This document shows positions 26,085 to 34,159 of a stretch of DNA of 64,000 nucleotides, piece by piece. The notes below the pieces were generated by a model, which had not been told where the DNA came from, searched no databases, and saw only the letters and a list, made by a program, of their open reading frames with translations. The translations under genes were made by a program, and so were the position numbers. This DNA is from Roseobacter sp. MH60115. Lineage in GTDB: Bacteria > Pseudomonadota > Alphaproteobacteria > Rhodobacterales > Rhodobacteraceae. Every line of letters begins with the position of its first letter. Position 1 is the stretch's first letter. The DNA is taken from positions 682,001 through 746,000 of the forward strand of contig NZ_JADOBQ010000002.1 of the NCBI RefSeq assembly GCF_015644665.1, written 5' to 3'.

Positions 26085-27482
26085 ATGGTCAAACACGCGA
26101 GTTTGCCGCGCAACGAAACCGGGATCGAGACGGCTTTGGGCGTGCTCAAGCAGCAATTTGGCGAGCGGTTTCAAACCGGTGCCGCGATCCGGGAGCAGCA
26201 CGGCCACACCACGACATGGATCGAGAACCAGCCCCCCGATGCGGTTGTCTTCCCCGCTTCGACACAAGAGGTGTCGGAGATCGTCAAGACCTGTGCGCAG
26301 CACCGCGTGCCGGTGATCCCCTATGGCACCGGCACCTCGCTGGAGGGGCATGTGAACGCACCGGCGGGCGGCATCTGCGTCGATCTCAGCCAGATGGACA
26401 GGGTGCTGGAGGTCAATTCCGGTGATCTGGACTGCCGGGTGCAGCCCGGGGTGACACGCGAGGCGCTGAACACGCATCTGCGCGATCAGGGGCTGTTCTT
26501 TCCAATCGATCCGGGGGCCAATGCGTCGCTTGGCGGGATGGCCGCAACGAATGCTTCCGGGACCAATGCGGTGCGCTACGGCACCATGAAAGACAATGTG
26601 CTCGCGGTCGAGGCGGTGATGGCAGACGGTCGGATCATTCGAACGGGCACGCGCGCGCGCAAATCCTCTGCCGGCTATGACCTGACGCGATTGCTGGTGG
26701 GGTCAGAAGGGACCCTGTGCCTGATCACCGAGATCACCCTGCAATTGCAGGGCATCCCGGAGGCGATCAGCTCCGCAAGCTGCTCCTTTCCAACCGTCGA
26801 CGCCGCCTGCCAGACCGTGATGTCGGTGATCCAATACGGGCTGCCCGTTGCCCGGATTGAGCTGTTGGACGACACGACGGTCAAGGCGGTGAACGCCTAT
26901 TCAAAGCTCGACCTGCCCGAAACGCCTCTGCTGCTGTTGGAATTTCACGGGACGGAGGCAAGTGTTGTCGAGCAGGCGGAGATATTCGGCGCGCTGGCAG
27001 AGGAGCATGGCGGCGTCGGCTATCAGGCCACCACCACGACAGAGGAACGCAACAGGCTCTGGCAGGCGCGGCACGACGCCTATTGGGCAATGCTGCAATA
27101 CCGGCCGGGGGCGCAGGGGATTGCCACGGATGTCTGCGTGCCGATTTCACGCCTGGCCGATTGCGTGGGCGAGGCGCAGCGGCGCGTTTCGGAGCTTGGC
27201 CTGATTGCGCCGATCCTGGGACACGCAGGGGATGGTAATTTTCATGTGTCGCTGCTGGTGGACATGTCCGATGCCGATGAGTTGGAAAAGGCCGCAGGCT
27301 TCGTCAGCTGGCTCAACGACCTGGCAATTTCGATGGACGGCACCTGCACGGGCGAACACGGTATCGGGCAGGGCAAGCGGCCTTATCTCGTCAAGGAACT
27401 TGGAGAGGCCACTGTTGTGATGGGCGCGATCAAACAGGCGCTGGACCCTCTCAACCTCATGAACCCCGGCAAAATCCTCTAG
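26085..27482 (+). CDS. FAD-linked D-lactate/glycolate-type oxidoreductase
   Basis: This is a 465-aa flavoprotein of the VAO family with a PCMH-type FAD domain (VIPYGTGTSLEGHVNAP and GANASLGGMAATNASGTNAVRYG) and the C-terminal FAD_oxidase_C domain ending GEHGIGQGKR, with the metal/substrate His motif GHAGDGNFH. It resembles cytochrome-dependent D-lactate dehydrogenases and GlcD. GGGGAGG lies 6 nt before the ATG at 26085. The substrate could be D-lactate, glycolate or 2-hydroxyglutarate; partner subunits GlcE/F are absent. Confidence 0.88.
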   Translation: MVKHASLPRNETGIETALGVLKQQFGERFQTGAAIREQHGHTTTWIENQPPDAVVFPASTQEVSEIVKTCAQHRVPVIPYGTGTSLEGHVNAPAGGICVDLSQMDRVLEVNSGDLDCRVQPGVTREALNTHLRDQGLFFPIDPGANASLGGMAATNASGTNAVRYGTMKDNVLAVEAVMADGRIIRTGTRARKSSAGYDLTRLLVGSEGTLCLITEITLQLQGIPEAISSASCSFPTVDAACQTVMSVIQYGLPVARIELLDDTTVKAVNAYSKLDLPETPLLLLEFHGTEASVVEQAEIFGALAEEHGGVGYQATTTTEERNRLWQARHDAYWAMLQYRPGAQGIATDVCVPISRLADCVGEAQRRVSELGLIAPILGHAGDGNFHVSLLVDMSDADELEKAAGFVSWLNDLAISMDGTCTGEHGIGQGKRPYLVKELGEATVVMGAIKQALDPLNLMNPGKIL

Positions 27483-27500
27483 CGCAGTGCTGGCGAAAAC

Positions 27501-27575
27501 GGTGGCCTGAAAGCCCACCTTACCTGCTTGCCACCCAGGTTTCATCCGGCAGGTAGGGTGGGCTTTCAGGCCACC
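27501..27575. repeat. 27-bp inverted repeat (REP-like or transcription-terminating hairpin)
   Basis: Arms at 27501-27527 and 27549-27575 match at 26 of 27 positions, with a 21-nt loop. The core is GGTGGGCTTTCAGGCCACC. There is no following T-run, so it may be a palindromic repeat element rather than a simple terminator. It lies 18 nt after the stop of the FAD-linked oxidase gene and before the dimethylglycine dehydrogenase-like gene, where it would end or protect the upstream transcript. Confidence 0.75.
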
Positions 27576-27680
27576 TGTGCCACGATGTCGCTTTCCCACC
27601 ATGACCGGTCGGGCGCAGTTTGTTCCATTGCGCCGCACGCGCTAATGCTATCGAAACAGCAGTGTCACGGAGCGCGAGCC

Positions 27681-30173
27681 ATGAAAACCCAAGTCAAAGC
27701 CCTTGTTGTTGGCGGCGGCGCCGTCGGGACGTCGATTGCCTATCACCTTGCCCGCGCGGGGTGGGAAGATGTGATGCTGCTGGAACGCGACGAACTCACG
27801 TCGGGCTCCACCTGGCACGCAGCGGGTCTGCTGCCCTATTTCAACATGTCCTACGCCACGACCCATATCCACGACTACTCGATCCGCTTTTACAAGACGC
27901 TGGAAGAAGAGACCGGGCTGAACGCCGGGTTTGCCGTTGTGGGTAACCTGCGTATGGCGCAGACGCAGGCGCGCATGGATGAATACATGCTTTACGCCTC
28001 CACGGCGGAGACCTGCGGCGTGCCCTACCAGTGGATGACGCCCGACGAGATCAAGGCAAAATGGCCGCTGATCAATACCTCTGACCTCAAAGGTGCGCTC
28101 TACCACCACACGGACGGCTACATTAATCCTGCGGATGTGACCATGGCGATGGCCAAGGGTGCCCGTCAACGCGGCGTGATGATCGAGCGCAAATGGCAGG
28201 CGGATGCGTTTCAGTGGAACGGTACGCATTGGGAAGTCACGGCCACGAAAATGGTGGAGAAGGGCGGCAACCTGGTGCCGTCGGAAGAGCAGATCGTGAT
28301 CACGGCCGAGCACGTTGTGACGGCCTCAGGCAACCACGCGCAGCGCACGGCAAAGATGCTGGGCATCAAGATCCCGGCGATCCCGGTGGAGCATCAGTTC
28401 ATCGTCATGGATCAGGACCCGGATCTGGTCAAATTCCGTGCCGATGGCCATGTGGAGCACCCCGTGGTGCGCGATGCCGATGCGCAATCCTATGTGCGCG
28501 AAGAACGAGGTGGCTGGATTCTCGGAGTTTACGAGAAGAACGCGCCCGCCTGCTTTGAATATGGCGTACCCGACAGTTTCCGGGCCGATCTCTTCCAGCT
28601 TGATCTGGAGCGGATCGAGGAGCAGTACCTTGCCATGATCCACCGCATTCCGTCCTGCGAGGACAGCGGTTTGAAGGACGATTTCAACGGTCCGATCTGC
28701 TATACGCCCGATGGCAATCCGCTGGTGGGGCCGGCACCGGGGTTGGACAATATGTGGCTCGCGGAAGGGTTCTCCTTTGGGATCACCGCGGCGGGCGGGA
28801 CCGGTTACTATCTCGCGCAGATGATGGTGGACGGCGAGGCCGAGATCGACATGGCGTCGCTTGACCCCAAACGGTATGGGCCGTGGATGACAACCGAATA
28901 CGCCGCGCGCAAAAACGAAGAATGCTATGAGCACGTCTACATCCTGCACCACCCGGATGAGGAACGCCCGGCCTGCCGGCCCCTGCGGACATCGCCAGCC
29001 TATGACCGTCAGGCCGCACGCGGGGCACAATTCGGGCAGGTCAACGGATGGGAACGCCCGAACTACTATGCACCGCAGGGTTTCAACGATCACGATGCAC
29101 GGTCTTTCCGGCGCGGCGGTTGGTGGCAATACGCCGTCGAGGAAGCTAAAGCCATCCGCGAAGGCGTCGGGCTGATCGACGCCACCGCCTTCACCAAGCA
29201 CCGGATCAGCGGGCCGGGCGCCACGGCGTTTCTGGAATGGTTCACCACCAACAAACTGCCGAAAGTGGGGCGGATCAACCTGACCTACGCCCTGACGGCA
29301 GCAGGAACCACGCGCACGGAATATACCATCGTGCGGTTGGCCGAGGACGATTACTACCTCGTCTCTGCGGGCGCCTGGCACGCCTACGATCAGGATTACC
29401 TCTACAAGGCGATCATGGAGAAGGAAGCCGAATTCGGGCGCATCAATGAACAGGACGTAACCACGCAGTGGGGTGTCTTTGCCATTGCAGGGCCGAAATC
29501 GCGCGATGTGCTGAACGCGTTGGTCAAGGATGCGGACCCGGCGACTGTGCTCTCGAACAAGCGCTTCCCATGGCTTTCCTATCGCGACATTGAGTTGGGC
29601 ATGTGCCCGGTGCGGGCAATCCGCGTGGCCTATACCGGGGAGCTGGGCTGGGAGCTGCATCACCCCATCGAAATGCAGAATTACCTCTTCGACCAGCTTG
29701 ACAAAGCGGGTGAAAAGCACGGGATGAAGCTGGTGGGCGCGCGGGCGCAAAACTGGCTGCGGCAGGAAAAATCTTACCGCGCCTTTGGCACCGAATTGGG
29801 CCGTGATGCCACCCCGCTGGAGGCCGATCTGCCGCGCTTTGTCGACCTGTCAAAAGAGTTTCACGGCAAGGCGAAGATGGAAGAGATCGGCGTGCGGTCC
29901 AAATGTGTAACGCTGCTGATTGACGGACCCGAAGATGCCGATCCTTGGGGCCGCGAGGTGCTGTACCATGGCGACACGCGGGTCGGACGTTTGACCTCCG
30001 GCGGGTATTCCGTGGCCTTCGGCAAGAGCATCGGCATGGGCTATGTCACCCCCGATCTGGCGGTGCCGGGCACCAAGCTGAAGGTCAAGATGTTCGATCA
30101 GCTCTGGGACGCCGAGATCGTGGAAGACAGCCCCTATGATCCGACAAACGCGCGCATTCGCGTCGACGGCTAG
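27681..30173 (+). CDS. Dimethylglycine/sarcosine dehydrogenase-like protein
   Basis: This is an 830-aa two-part enzyme. Residues 1-400 form a DAO-type FAD domain (VVGGGAVGTSIAYHLA; LTSGSTWHAAGLLPYF, where the His is the covalent FAD site in this family). The remainder is a GcvT-like tetrahydrofolate domain (about 480-830; SFGITAAGGTGYY before it, AYTGELGWELH and LRQEKSYRAFGTELGRD within). It would demethylate dimethylglycine, sarcosine or a related methylamine and pass the C1 unit to folate. I chose 27681 because an upstream extension would run through the hairpin. It stands alone without GlyA/Fdh partners nearby. Confidence 0.85.
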   Translation: MKTQVKALVVGGGAVGTSIAYHLARAGWEDVMLLERDELTSGSTWHAAGLLPYFNMSYATTHIHDYSIRFYKTLEEETGLNAGFAVVGNLRMAQTQARMDEYMLYASTAETCGVPYQWMTPDEIKAKWPLINTSDLKGALYHHTDGYINPADVTMAMAKGARQRGVMIERKWQADAFQWNGTHWEVTATKMVEKGGNLVPSEEQIVITAEHVVTASGNHAQRTAKMLGIKIPAIPVEHQFIVMDQDPDLVKFRADGHVEHPVVRDADAQSYVREERGGWILGVYEKNAPACFEYGVPDSFRADLFQLDLERIEEQYLAMIHRIPSCEDSGLKDDFNGPICYTPDGNPLVGPAPGLDNMWLAEGFSFGITAAGGTGYYLAQMMVDGEAEIDMASLDPKRYGPWMTTEYAARKNEECYEHVYILHHPDEERPACRPLRTSPAYDRQAARGAQFGQVNGWERPNYYAPQGFNDHDARSFRRGGWWQYAVEEAKAIREGVGLIDATAFTKHRISGPGATAFLEWFTTNKLPKVGRINLTYALTAAGTTRTEYTIVRLAEDDYYLVSAGAWHAYDQDYLYKAIMEKEAEFGRINEQDVTTQWGVFAIAGPKSRDVLNALVKDADPATVLSNKRFPWLSYRDIELGMCPVRAIRVAYTGELGWELHHPIEMQNYLFDQLDKAGEKHGMKLVGARAQNWLRQEKSYRAFGTELGRDATPLEADLPRFVDLSKEFHGKAKMEEIGVRSKCVTLLIDGPEDADPWGREVLYHGDTRVGRLTSGGYSVAFGKSIGMGYVTPDLAVPGTKLKVKMFDQLWDAEIVEDSPYDPTNARIRVDG

Positions 30174-30176
30174 CCG

Positions 30177-30827
30177 CTAGGTTTTGGTGGCAATGAAGGC
30201 CAGATTGTTGGCGGGCATGTCGATTTGTCGAACGGACGACGCGCCCGCCGTTTCAAGCTGGCGTGTGATGTCGCGATCATCCTTGTACCCGATCGCAGGA
30301 TCCGCCCCGCGAAGGTCTGCGTCGAAACGGGTGTCTCCGGCGCTGGTCAGGACACCCGCGCGTTTGAACGGACCATAGAGGATGAAACGCCCTGATGGGC
30401 GTAGCGCTGCCATGGCTTCACGCAACAGTACCTCTGCCGCTGCATCGCTGATCAAATGCAGCAGATTGACCAGAAGAACCAGATCGAGCGGCGTTTGCGC
30501 TGCATGCCACCCGGGGGCTGTGGCATTCAAGGTGCGGGCGGGGCGCAGGTTCGGCAGTTTTGCATCTGCGGCGTAGGCGTCGATGCTGGTCCGCCGTGGG
30601 GCATCCACTTCGGTCGGCTGCCATGTCAGGCCGGGCAGGGCCTCTGCGAATGCCACGATGTGTTGACCGGTGCCACTGGCAATCTCCAACGCATCGCCTG
30701 ACAGTGGCGCGTGTTCTCGCAGCAGGTCACACAGAAAACCGACATTCCGCGCGGCTGCTGGCGCGTGCAGTTTCGCACCTTCTGCCGCGGTCGCGACACT
30801 TGCGGTTTTGGGCAGGCGTGCGGTCAT
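30177..30827 (-). CDS. DUF938 SAM-dependent methyltransferase-like protein
   Basis: This is a 216-aa protein with a SAM-binding motif (ALEIASGTGQHIVAFAEALP), the acidic strand WQPTEVDAPRR and LDLVLLVNLLHLIS, as in the DUF938 family. Target and reaction are unknown. Its ATG overlaps the upstream DAO-type oxidase gene by 4 nt, and it ends 3 nt after the convergent dimethylglycine dehydrogenase-like gene. With the oxidase and the aldo/keto reductase it forms a three-gene overlapping run. Confidence 0.82.
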   Translation of the reverse strand: MTARLPKTASVATAAEGAKLHAPAAARNVGFLCDLLREHAPLSGDALEIASGTGQHIVAFAEALPGLTWQPTEVDAPRRTSIDAYAADAKLPNLRPARTLNATAPGWHAAQTPLDLVLLVNLLHLISDAAAEVLLREAMAALRPSGRFILYGPFKRAGVLTSAGDTRFDADLRGADPAIGYKDDRDITRQLETAGASSVRQIDMPANNLAFIATKT

Positions 30828-31894
30828 TGAAACCGCCGGGGTGACAGCGCGGCCACGATCTCCGGGTCGAGCGCCGTCGGGCGGCCCAAAACCTCATCCG
30901 CCAGTAGCTGTGCGGCTGCGGGGGCCGTCTGGAACCCATAGCCGCCCTGGCCCGCACACCAAACGAATGCCGGTTGCATTGTATCGCATCCCAGCACCAG
31001 CGTGCGGTCGGGTGCGAAACTGCGCAGCCCCGCCCAGCTCGATTGCAGACGGGTCACAGGTTCGGTCACCATCTCCTCGTAGAGGGCCAGGCCCTGCGCC
31101 AGCGTCATGTCCTCTGCCCAGGCGTCATGGGGTTCGACCGGGTCTTCATCGGCGGGCGAAACCAGCAAAAACCCCGCATCCGGCTTCGCATACCAGCTTT
31201 CGCCCACGCCAAAGAACATGGGCCAGTGGCGCACCTCATGCCCGCCGGGGGCCGGAATGCGCGCCATGGACCGCCGATGCGGCACGATCCCCAAGGGCGC
31301 AATGCCTGCCATCCCGGCCACCTGATCCGCCCAGGCACCTGCCGCATTGATCAGTGTGGCAGCGTGAAAGCTCTTGTCACCGCATCTGACGGTCCACATG
31401 CCTTGATCGAACCGGATACTTTCCACCCGGCAGCCGGTTTCAACCGCACCGCCGTTCTGGCGCAGCGTGCGGGCAAAATCCTGCAACATCCGGTCGGTGT
31501 CGATGTCCTGTGCGTCCGCGTGATAGGCTGCAAAGGCGAGCTTTGCGGGGTCCAGCACGGGCACAAAGTCACGCGCCTCGGCGAGGCTGATGGGTGTGGT
31601 GCCCAGCGTGGCGATATCGCTCTCATAGGCCTCGCGTTCATGCGCCTGGGCGACGATCATCAGACCGCGCGGGCTGAGATACCCGCCCTGTGCCAGCGTT
31701 TCCACACTGGCCCGATTGAGCGCCTGAACGCTGGGCGCGCCGTAGTTCTGCTCGATCAGCGCCGCCGACCGGCCAGAGGCGTGATAGCCAATGGAGGTCT
31801 CCGCCTCCAGCACGGTGACATTCGCAGAACCGGACAATGCGGCGGCGGCACTCAGACCGGCCACCCCACCGCCGATCAACAGGATATCGGTCAT
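30824..31894 (-). CDS. FAD-dependent oxidoreductase of the DAO family
   Basis: This is a 356-aa flavoprotein. The dinucleotide motif LIGGGVAGLSAAAAL opens the protein, followed by VTVLEAETSIGYHASGRSAAL, LINAAGAWAD and the C-terminal AGQGGYGFQTAPAA. It resembles DadA, glycine oxidase and other amine oxidases that yield an imine and hydrogen peroxide or pass electrons to quinone. The substrate is unknown. It overlaps its neighbours on both sides by four bases. Confidence 0.85.
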   Translation of the reverse strand: MTDILLIGGGVAGLSAAAALSGSANVTVLEAETSIGYHASGRSAALIEQNYGAPSVQALNRASVETLAQGGYLSPRGLMIVAQAHEREAYESDIATLGTTPISLAEARDFVPVLDPAKLAFAAYHADAQDIDTDRMLQDFARTLRQNGGAVETGCRVESIRFDQGMWTVRCGDKSFHAATLINAAGAWADQVAGMAGIAPLGIVPHRRSMARIPAPGGHEVRHWPMFFGVGESWYAKPDAGFLLVSPADEDPVEPHDAWAEDMTLAQGLALYEEMVTEPVTRLQSSWAGLRSFAPDRTLVLGCDTMQPAFVWCAGQGGYGFQTAPAAAQLLADEVLGRPTALDPEIVAALSPRRFQ

Positions 31895-32829
31895 TCCTGC
31901 TCTTCGATGCGGTCCGTTGCCGGGGGTGGCGTCGGGCTCAATGCGGCCAGCCGGGCATAGAGCTCAGGGCTCATCTCATAGGTCATGGCGGCCAGTGACG
32001 GTTGAAGCTGTTCGACGGACCGGGCAGAGATGATCGGCGTTGGCCCCATCGGATGGGCCGCCGCCCAGGCAACGGCGAGGGTCGCGGCATCGACGCCCAC
32101 ATCGGCGGCAACCTCACTCAAACCGACGGCCGCCTGATGCATCCAGTCCAGCCCATAACGCGCGGCATATCGGTCGTCTTCGGTCAATCGTCCGGCACCG
32201 CCTGCGCCGTATTTGCCGGTCAGCAACCCGCCGCCCAGCGGCGAATAAGGCGCACAAGCCACACCCTGATCGGCGCACATCGGCAGGATTTCCACCTCCG
32301 CCTGACGCTTCACCAGATTGTACATCGGCTGCAGGATATCGATGGTCAGATCGAACTTCGCGGCAATCCCAATCGCCTTGACCACTTGCCAGGCCGCAAA
32401 GTTCGACACACCGACATAGCGGATCAACCCCTGCGATTTCAGCTCGGCCATGGCCTCCATGCTTTCATGCAGGTCCGTGTCGGGATCAAACCGGTGCATG
32501 TAGAGGATATCGACCATGTCCATGTTCAGGCGCTGGCGGGAAATGGCAAAACTGTCCTGAATGTTCTTTTTCGACCCGCCCCCGGTATAGGCGGCTTTGG
32601 TTGCGATGATCAGGCGGTCGCGTTGCGCCCCCAGCATCGCGCCCAGCAACTCCTCCGAGGCGCCGTCGTTGTAGACATAGGCTGTGTCGAAATGGGTGAT
32701 GCCCGCGGCGATGGAGGCATCGAACAGCGCGCGGGAGGCTGCGGCGTCTGCGCGACCTCCGAATTGCATGGTGCCAAAAGCGAGGCGGCTGGCAGGGGTG
32801 CCGTCGGGGCTGGTGAGGTGTTTTGTCAT
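31891..32829 (-). CDS. Aldo/keto reductase
   Basis: This is a 312-aa TIM-barrel oxidoreductase. Catalytic residues sit in FDTAYVYNDG (Asp and Tyr), IIATKAA (Lys) and LYMHRFDPD (His). NADPH binding is suggested by PIISARSVEQL at the C-terminus. It matches the AKR clade of YajO/perakine-reductase-like enzymes. It reduces aldehydes or ketones; the substrate is unknown. It is the first gene of the run 32829-30177. No strong ribosome binding site is seen at the chosen ATG. Confidence 0.88.
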   Translation of the reverse strand: MTKHLTSPDGTPASRLAFGTMQFGGRADAAASRALFDASIAAGITHFDTAYVYNDGASEELLGAMLGAQRDRLIIATKAAYTGGGSKKNIQDSFAISRQRLNMDMVDILYMHRFDPDTDLHESMEAMAELKSQGLIRYVGVSNFAAWQVVKAIGIAAKFDLTIDILQPMYNLVKRQAEVEILPMCADQGVACAPYSPLGGGLLTGKYGAGGAGRLTEDDRYAARYGLDWMHQAAVGLSEVAADVGVDAATLAVAWAAAHPMGPTPIISARSVEQLQPSLAAMTYEMSPELYARLAALSPTPPPATDRIEEQE

Positions 32830-32902
32830 GGCATCAGAAGTGGCACGACCAGTGACGCCGTGCAATAATCAATCCGGTAGAACACACGCAGGAGTTTCCG
32901 AA

Positions 32903-33289
32903 ATGATCGTCACGGAAAAATCGCATCTCATCGGGACGATGCGGGATGCCTCCGGTCCGGGGTGGAACAGCCTGCGGCTTTTGGTGAAATCCGACGGCAT
33001 GGGGTTTTCGATGACGGACACGAAGGTCCTGCCGGGGGCCGTTCTCACGTTGCAGTACAAAAACCATATCGAGGCCTGCTATTGCGTTGGCGGTGCGGGC
33101 ACCGTGACGGAGCTTGAGACCGGCGAGAAGCATCCGCTCACACCGGGTGTTCTCTACGCACCCAACGCACACGAGCGTCACGAGGTGCGGGTGGATGGGT
33201 CCGAGCCCTTGCATCTGATCTGCGTTTTCTCGCCCGCGCTGCAAGGCGATGAAGTGCATGGCCCGGACGGCAGCTACGCCGCGTCCTGA
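32903..33289 (+). CDS. EctC-like ectoine synthase, orphan
   Basis: This is a 128-aa cupin with the ectoine synthase pattern. It starts MIVTEKSHLIGT, has the iron-ligand block YKNHIEACYCVGGAGTVTEL and ends LICVFSPALQGDEVHGPDGSY, nearly as in EctC. EctC closes N-gamma-acetyldiaminobutyrate to ectoine. No ectA or ectB is in the neighbourhood, so it may use imported precursor, serve another ring closure or salvage ectoine. AGGAG lies about 8 nt upstream. The gene is divergent from the aldo/keto reductase gene. Confidence 0.8.
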   Translation: MIVTEKSHLIGTMRDASGPGWNSLRLLVKSDGMGFSMTDTKVLPGAVLTLQYKNHIEACYCVGGAGTVTELETGEKHPLTPGVLYAPNAHERHEVRVDGSEPLHLICVFSPALQGDEVHGPDGSYAAS

Positions 33290-33567
33290 TCTGGACGGAG
33301 CGTCGTCATAAAATCGAAAATCTTGCGCGTGCTCATTTCGCAGGGGAACAGACGCGCGCCACTCTGCAGACGATAAAAATTCAGGCTGATGTAGTCGGTG
33401 CCGCCCAGTTCTTCCGCGACCAGTTTGACAGACTTTCCGCCGCAGAATGTGGTTTTTGTCACGATGTATCGGCGGTGTTGAGACCGTCCCGTGAAGGTGC
33501 CGCTTGGCAGTCTCTCAAGGGCTGTCTCAAAGGCGTCGAGAGAGTGTTGCTCAGGTTTTCTGGCCAA
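33274..33567 (-). CDS. Conserved hypothetical protein (97 aa)
   Basis: This is a small soluble protein starting MARKPEQHSLDAFETALERLP with VTKTTFCGGKSVKLVAEELGG and DYISLNFYRLQSG in the middle. It has two Cys and no known catalytic motif. It resembles small proteins common in Rhodobacterales, but I cannot name the family. Its 5' end overlaps plsY by 17 nt and its 3' end overlaps the convergent ectC-like gene by 16 nt. Co-transcription after plsY is likely. Confidence 0.6.
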   Translation of the reverse strand: MARKPEQHSLDAFETALERLPSGTFTGRSQHRRYIVTKTTFCGGKSVKLVAEELGGTDYISLNFYRLQSGARLFPCEMSTRKIFDFMTTLRPDQDAA

Positions 33568-34159
33568 TGGTCGGTTCGGTTCCTGCGCGAATGCGGGAGA
33601 TGTTTGCCCGGTGTCGCCAGAAGATGATCAGCGTCAGCGCAATGCCCAGAAACAGACCGTCCGGCAGGCCGGTGAAGATCATCAAAGGCGTGCTCGCCGC
33701 CGCAGCAAAAAGGGCCCCCATCGACGAGATACGTGAAATCAATGCACCTGCGAGCCATGCCAGACAGCACCCGACGCCGACCGGCCAACTGAGTGCGAGC
33801 AAAATGCCGAGGAAAGTGGCAACACCCTTGCCACCTGCAAAGCGGAGCCAGACCGGGTAGCAATGCCCGATCATGGCCATCAACCCCGCGATCTGCGCGG
33901 TATCCTCTCCGCCGAAGGCGCGGGCCAACAGCACAGCCGCCAGCCCCTTGCCTCCATCGAGCAGCACCGTCAGGGCGGCGGCGGTTTTGTTCCCGGTGCG
34001 CAGCACGTTGGTGGCACCGATGTTGCCGGACCCGATGTTGCGCAGGTTGCCCAAGCCCATGAGGCGGGTCAGGACCATGCCAAAGGGGATTGACCCCATC
34101 AGATACCCAATGAGCCCCCAGAGCAGGAGAACTGCGGCGGAATGTTCGATAATGGGCAT
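33551..34159 (-). CDS. plsY: Glycerol-3-phosphate acyltransferase PlsY
   Basis: This is a 202-aa membrane acyltransferase that uses acyl-phosphate to make lysophosphatidic acid for phospholipid synthesis. The conserved blocks are SIPFGMVLTRLMG, NIGSGNIGATNVLRTG (glycine loop) and RFAGGKGVATFLG, with the five-helix layout of the family. Its ATG shares one base with the pyrC stop, so it is translated from the pyr operon message. Confidence 0.93.
   Translation of the reverse strand: MPIIEHSAAVLLLWGLIGYLMGSIPFGMVLTRLMGLGNLRNIGSGNIGATNVLRTGNKTAAALTVLLDGGKGLAAVLLARAFGGEDTAQIAGLMAMIGHCYPVWLRFAGGKGVATFLGILLALSWPVGVGCCLAWLAGALISRISSMGALFAAAASTPLMIFTGLPDGLFLGIALTLIIFWRHRANISRIRAGTEPTIGQKT

Noticed and set aside
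24242-26149. Long open frame opposite ggt (635 aa)
   Set aside because: It is the mirror of a well-supported gene in GC-rich DNA and has a His/Arg/Gly-rich composition without any domain, as do similar long frames opposite the dimethylglycine dehydrogenase-like and RND genes.
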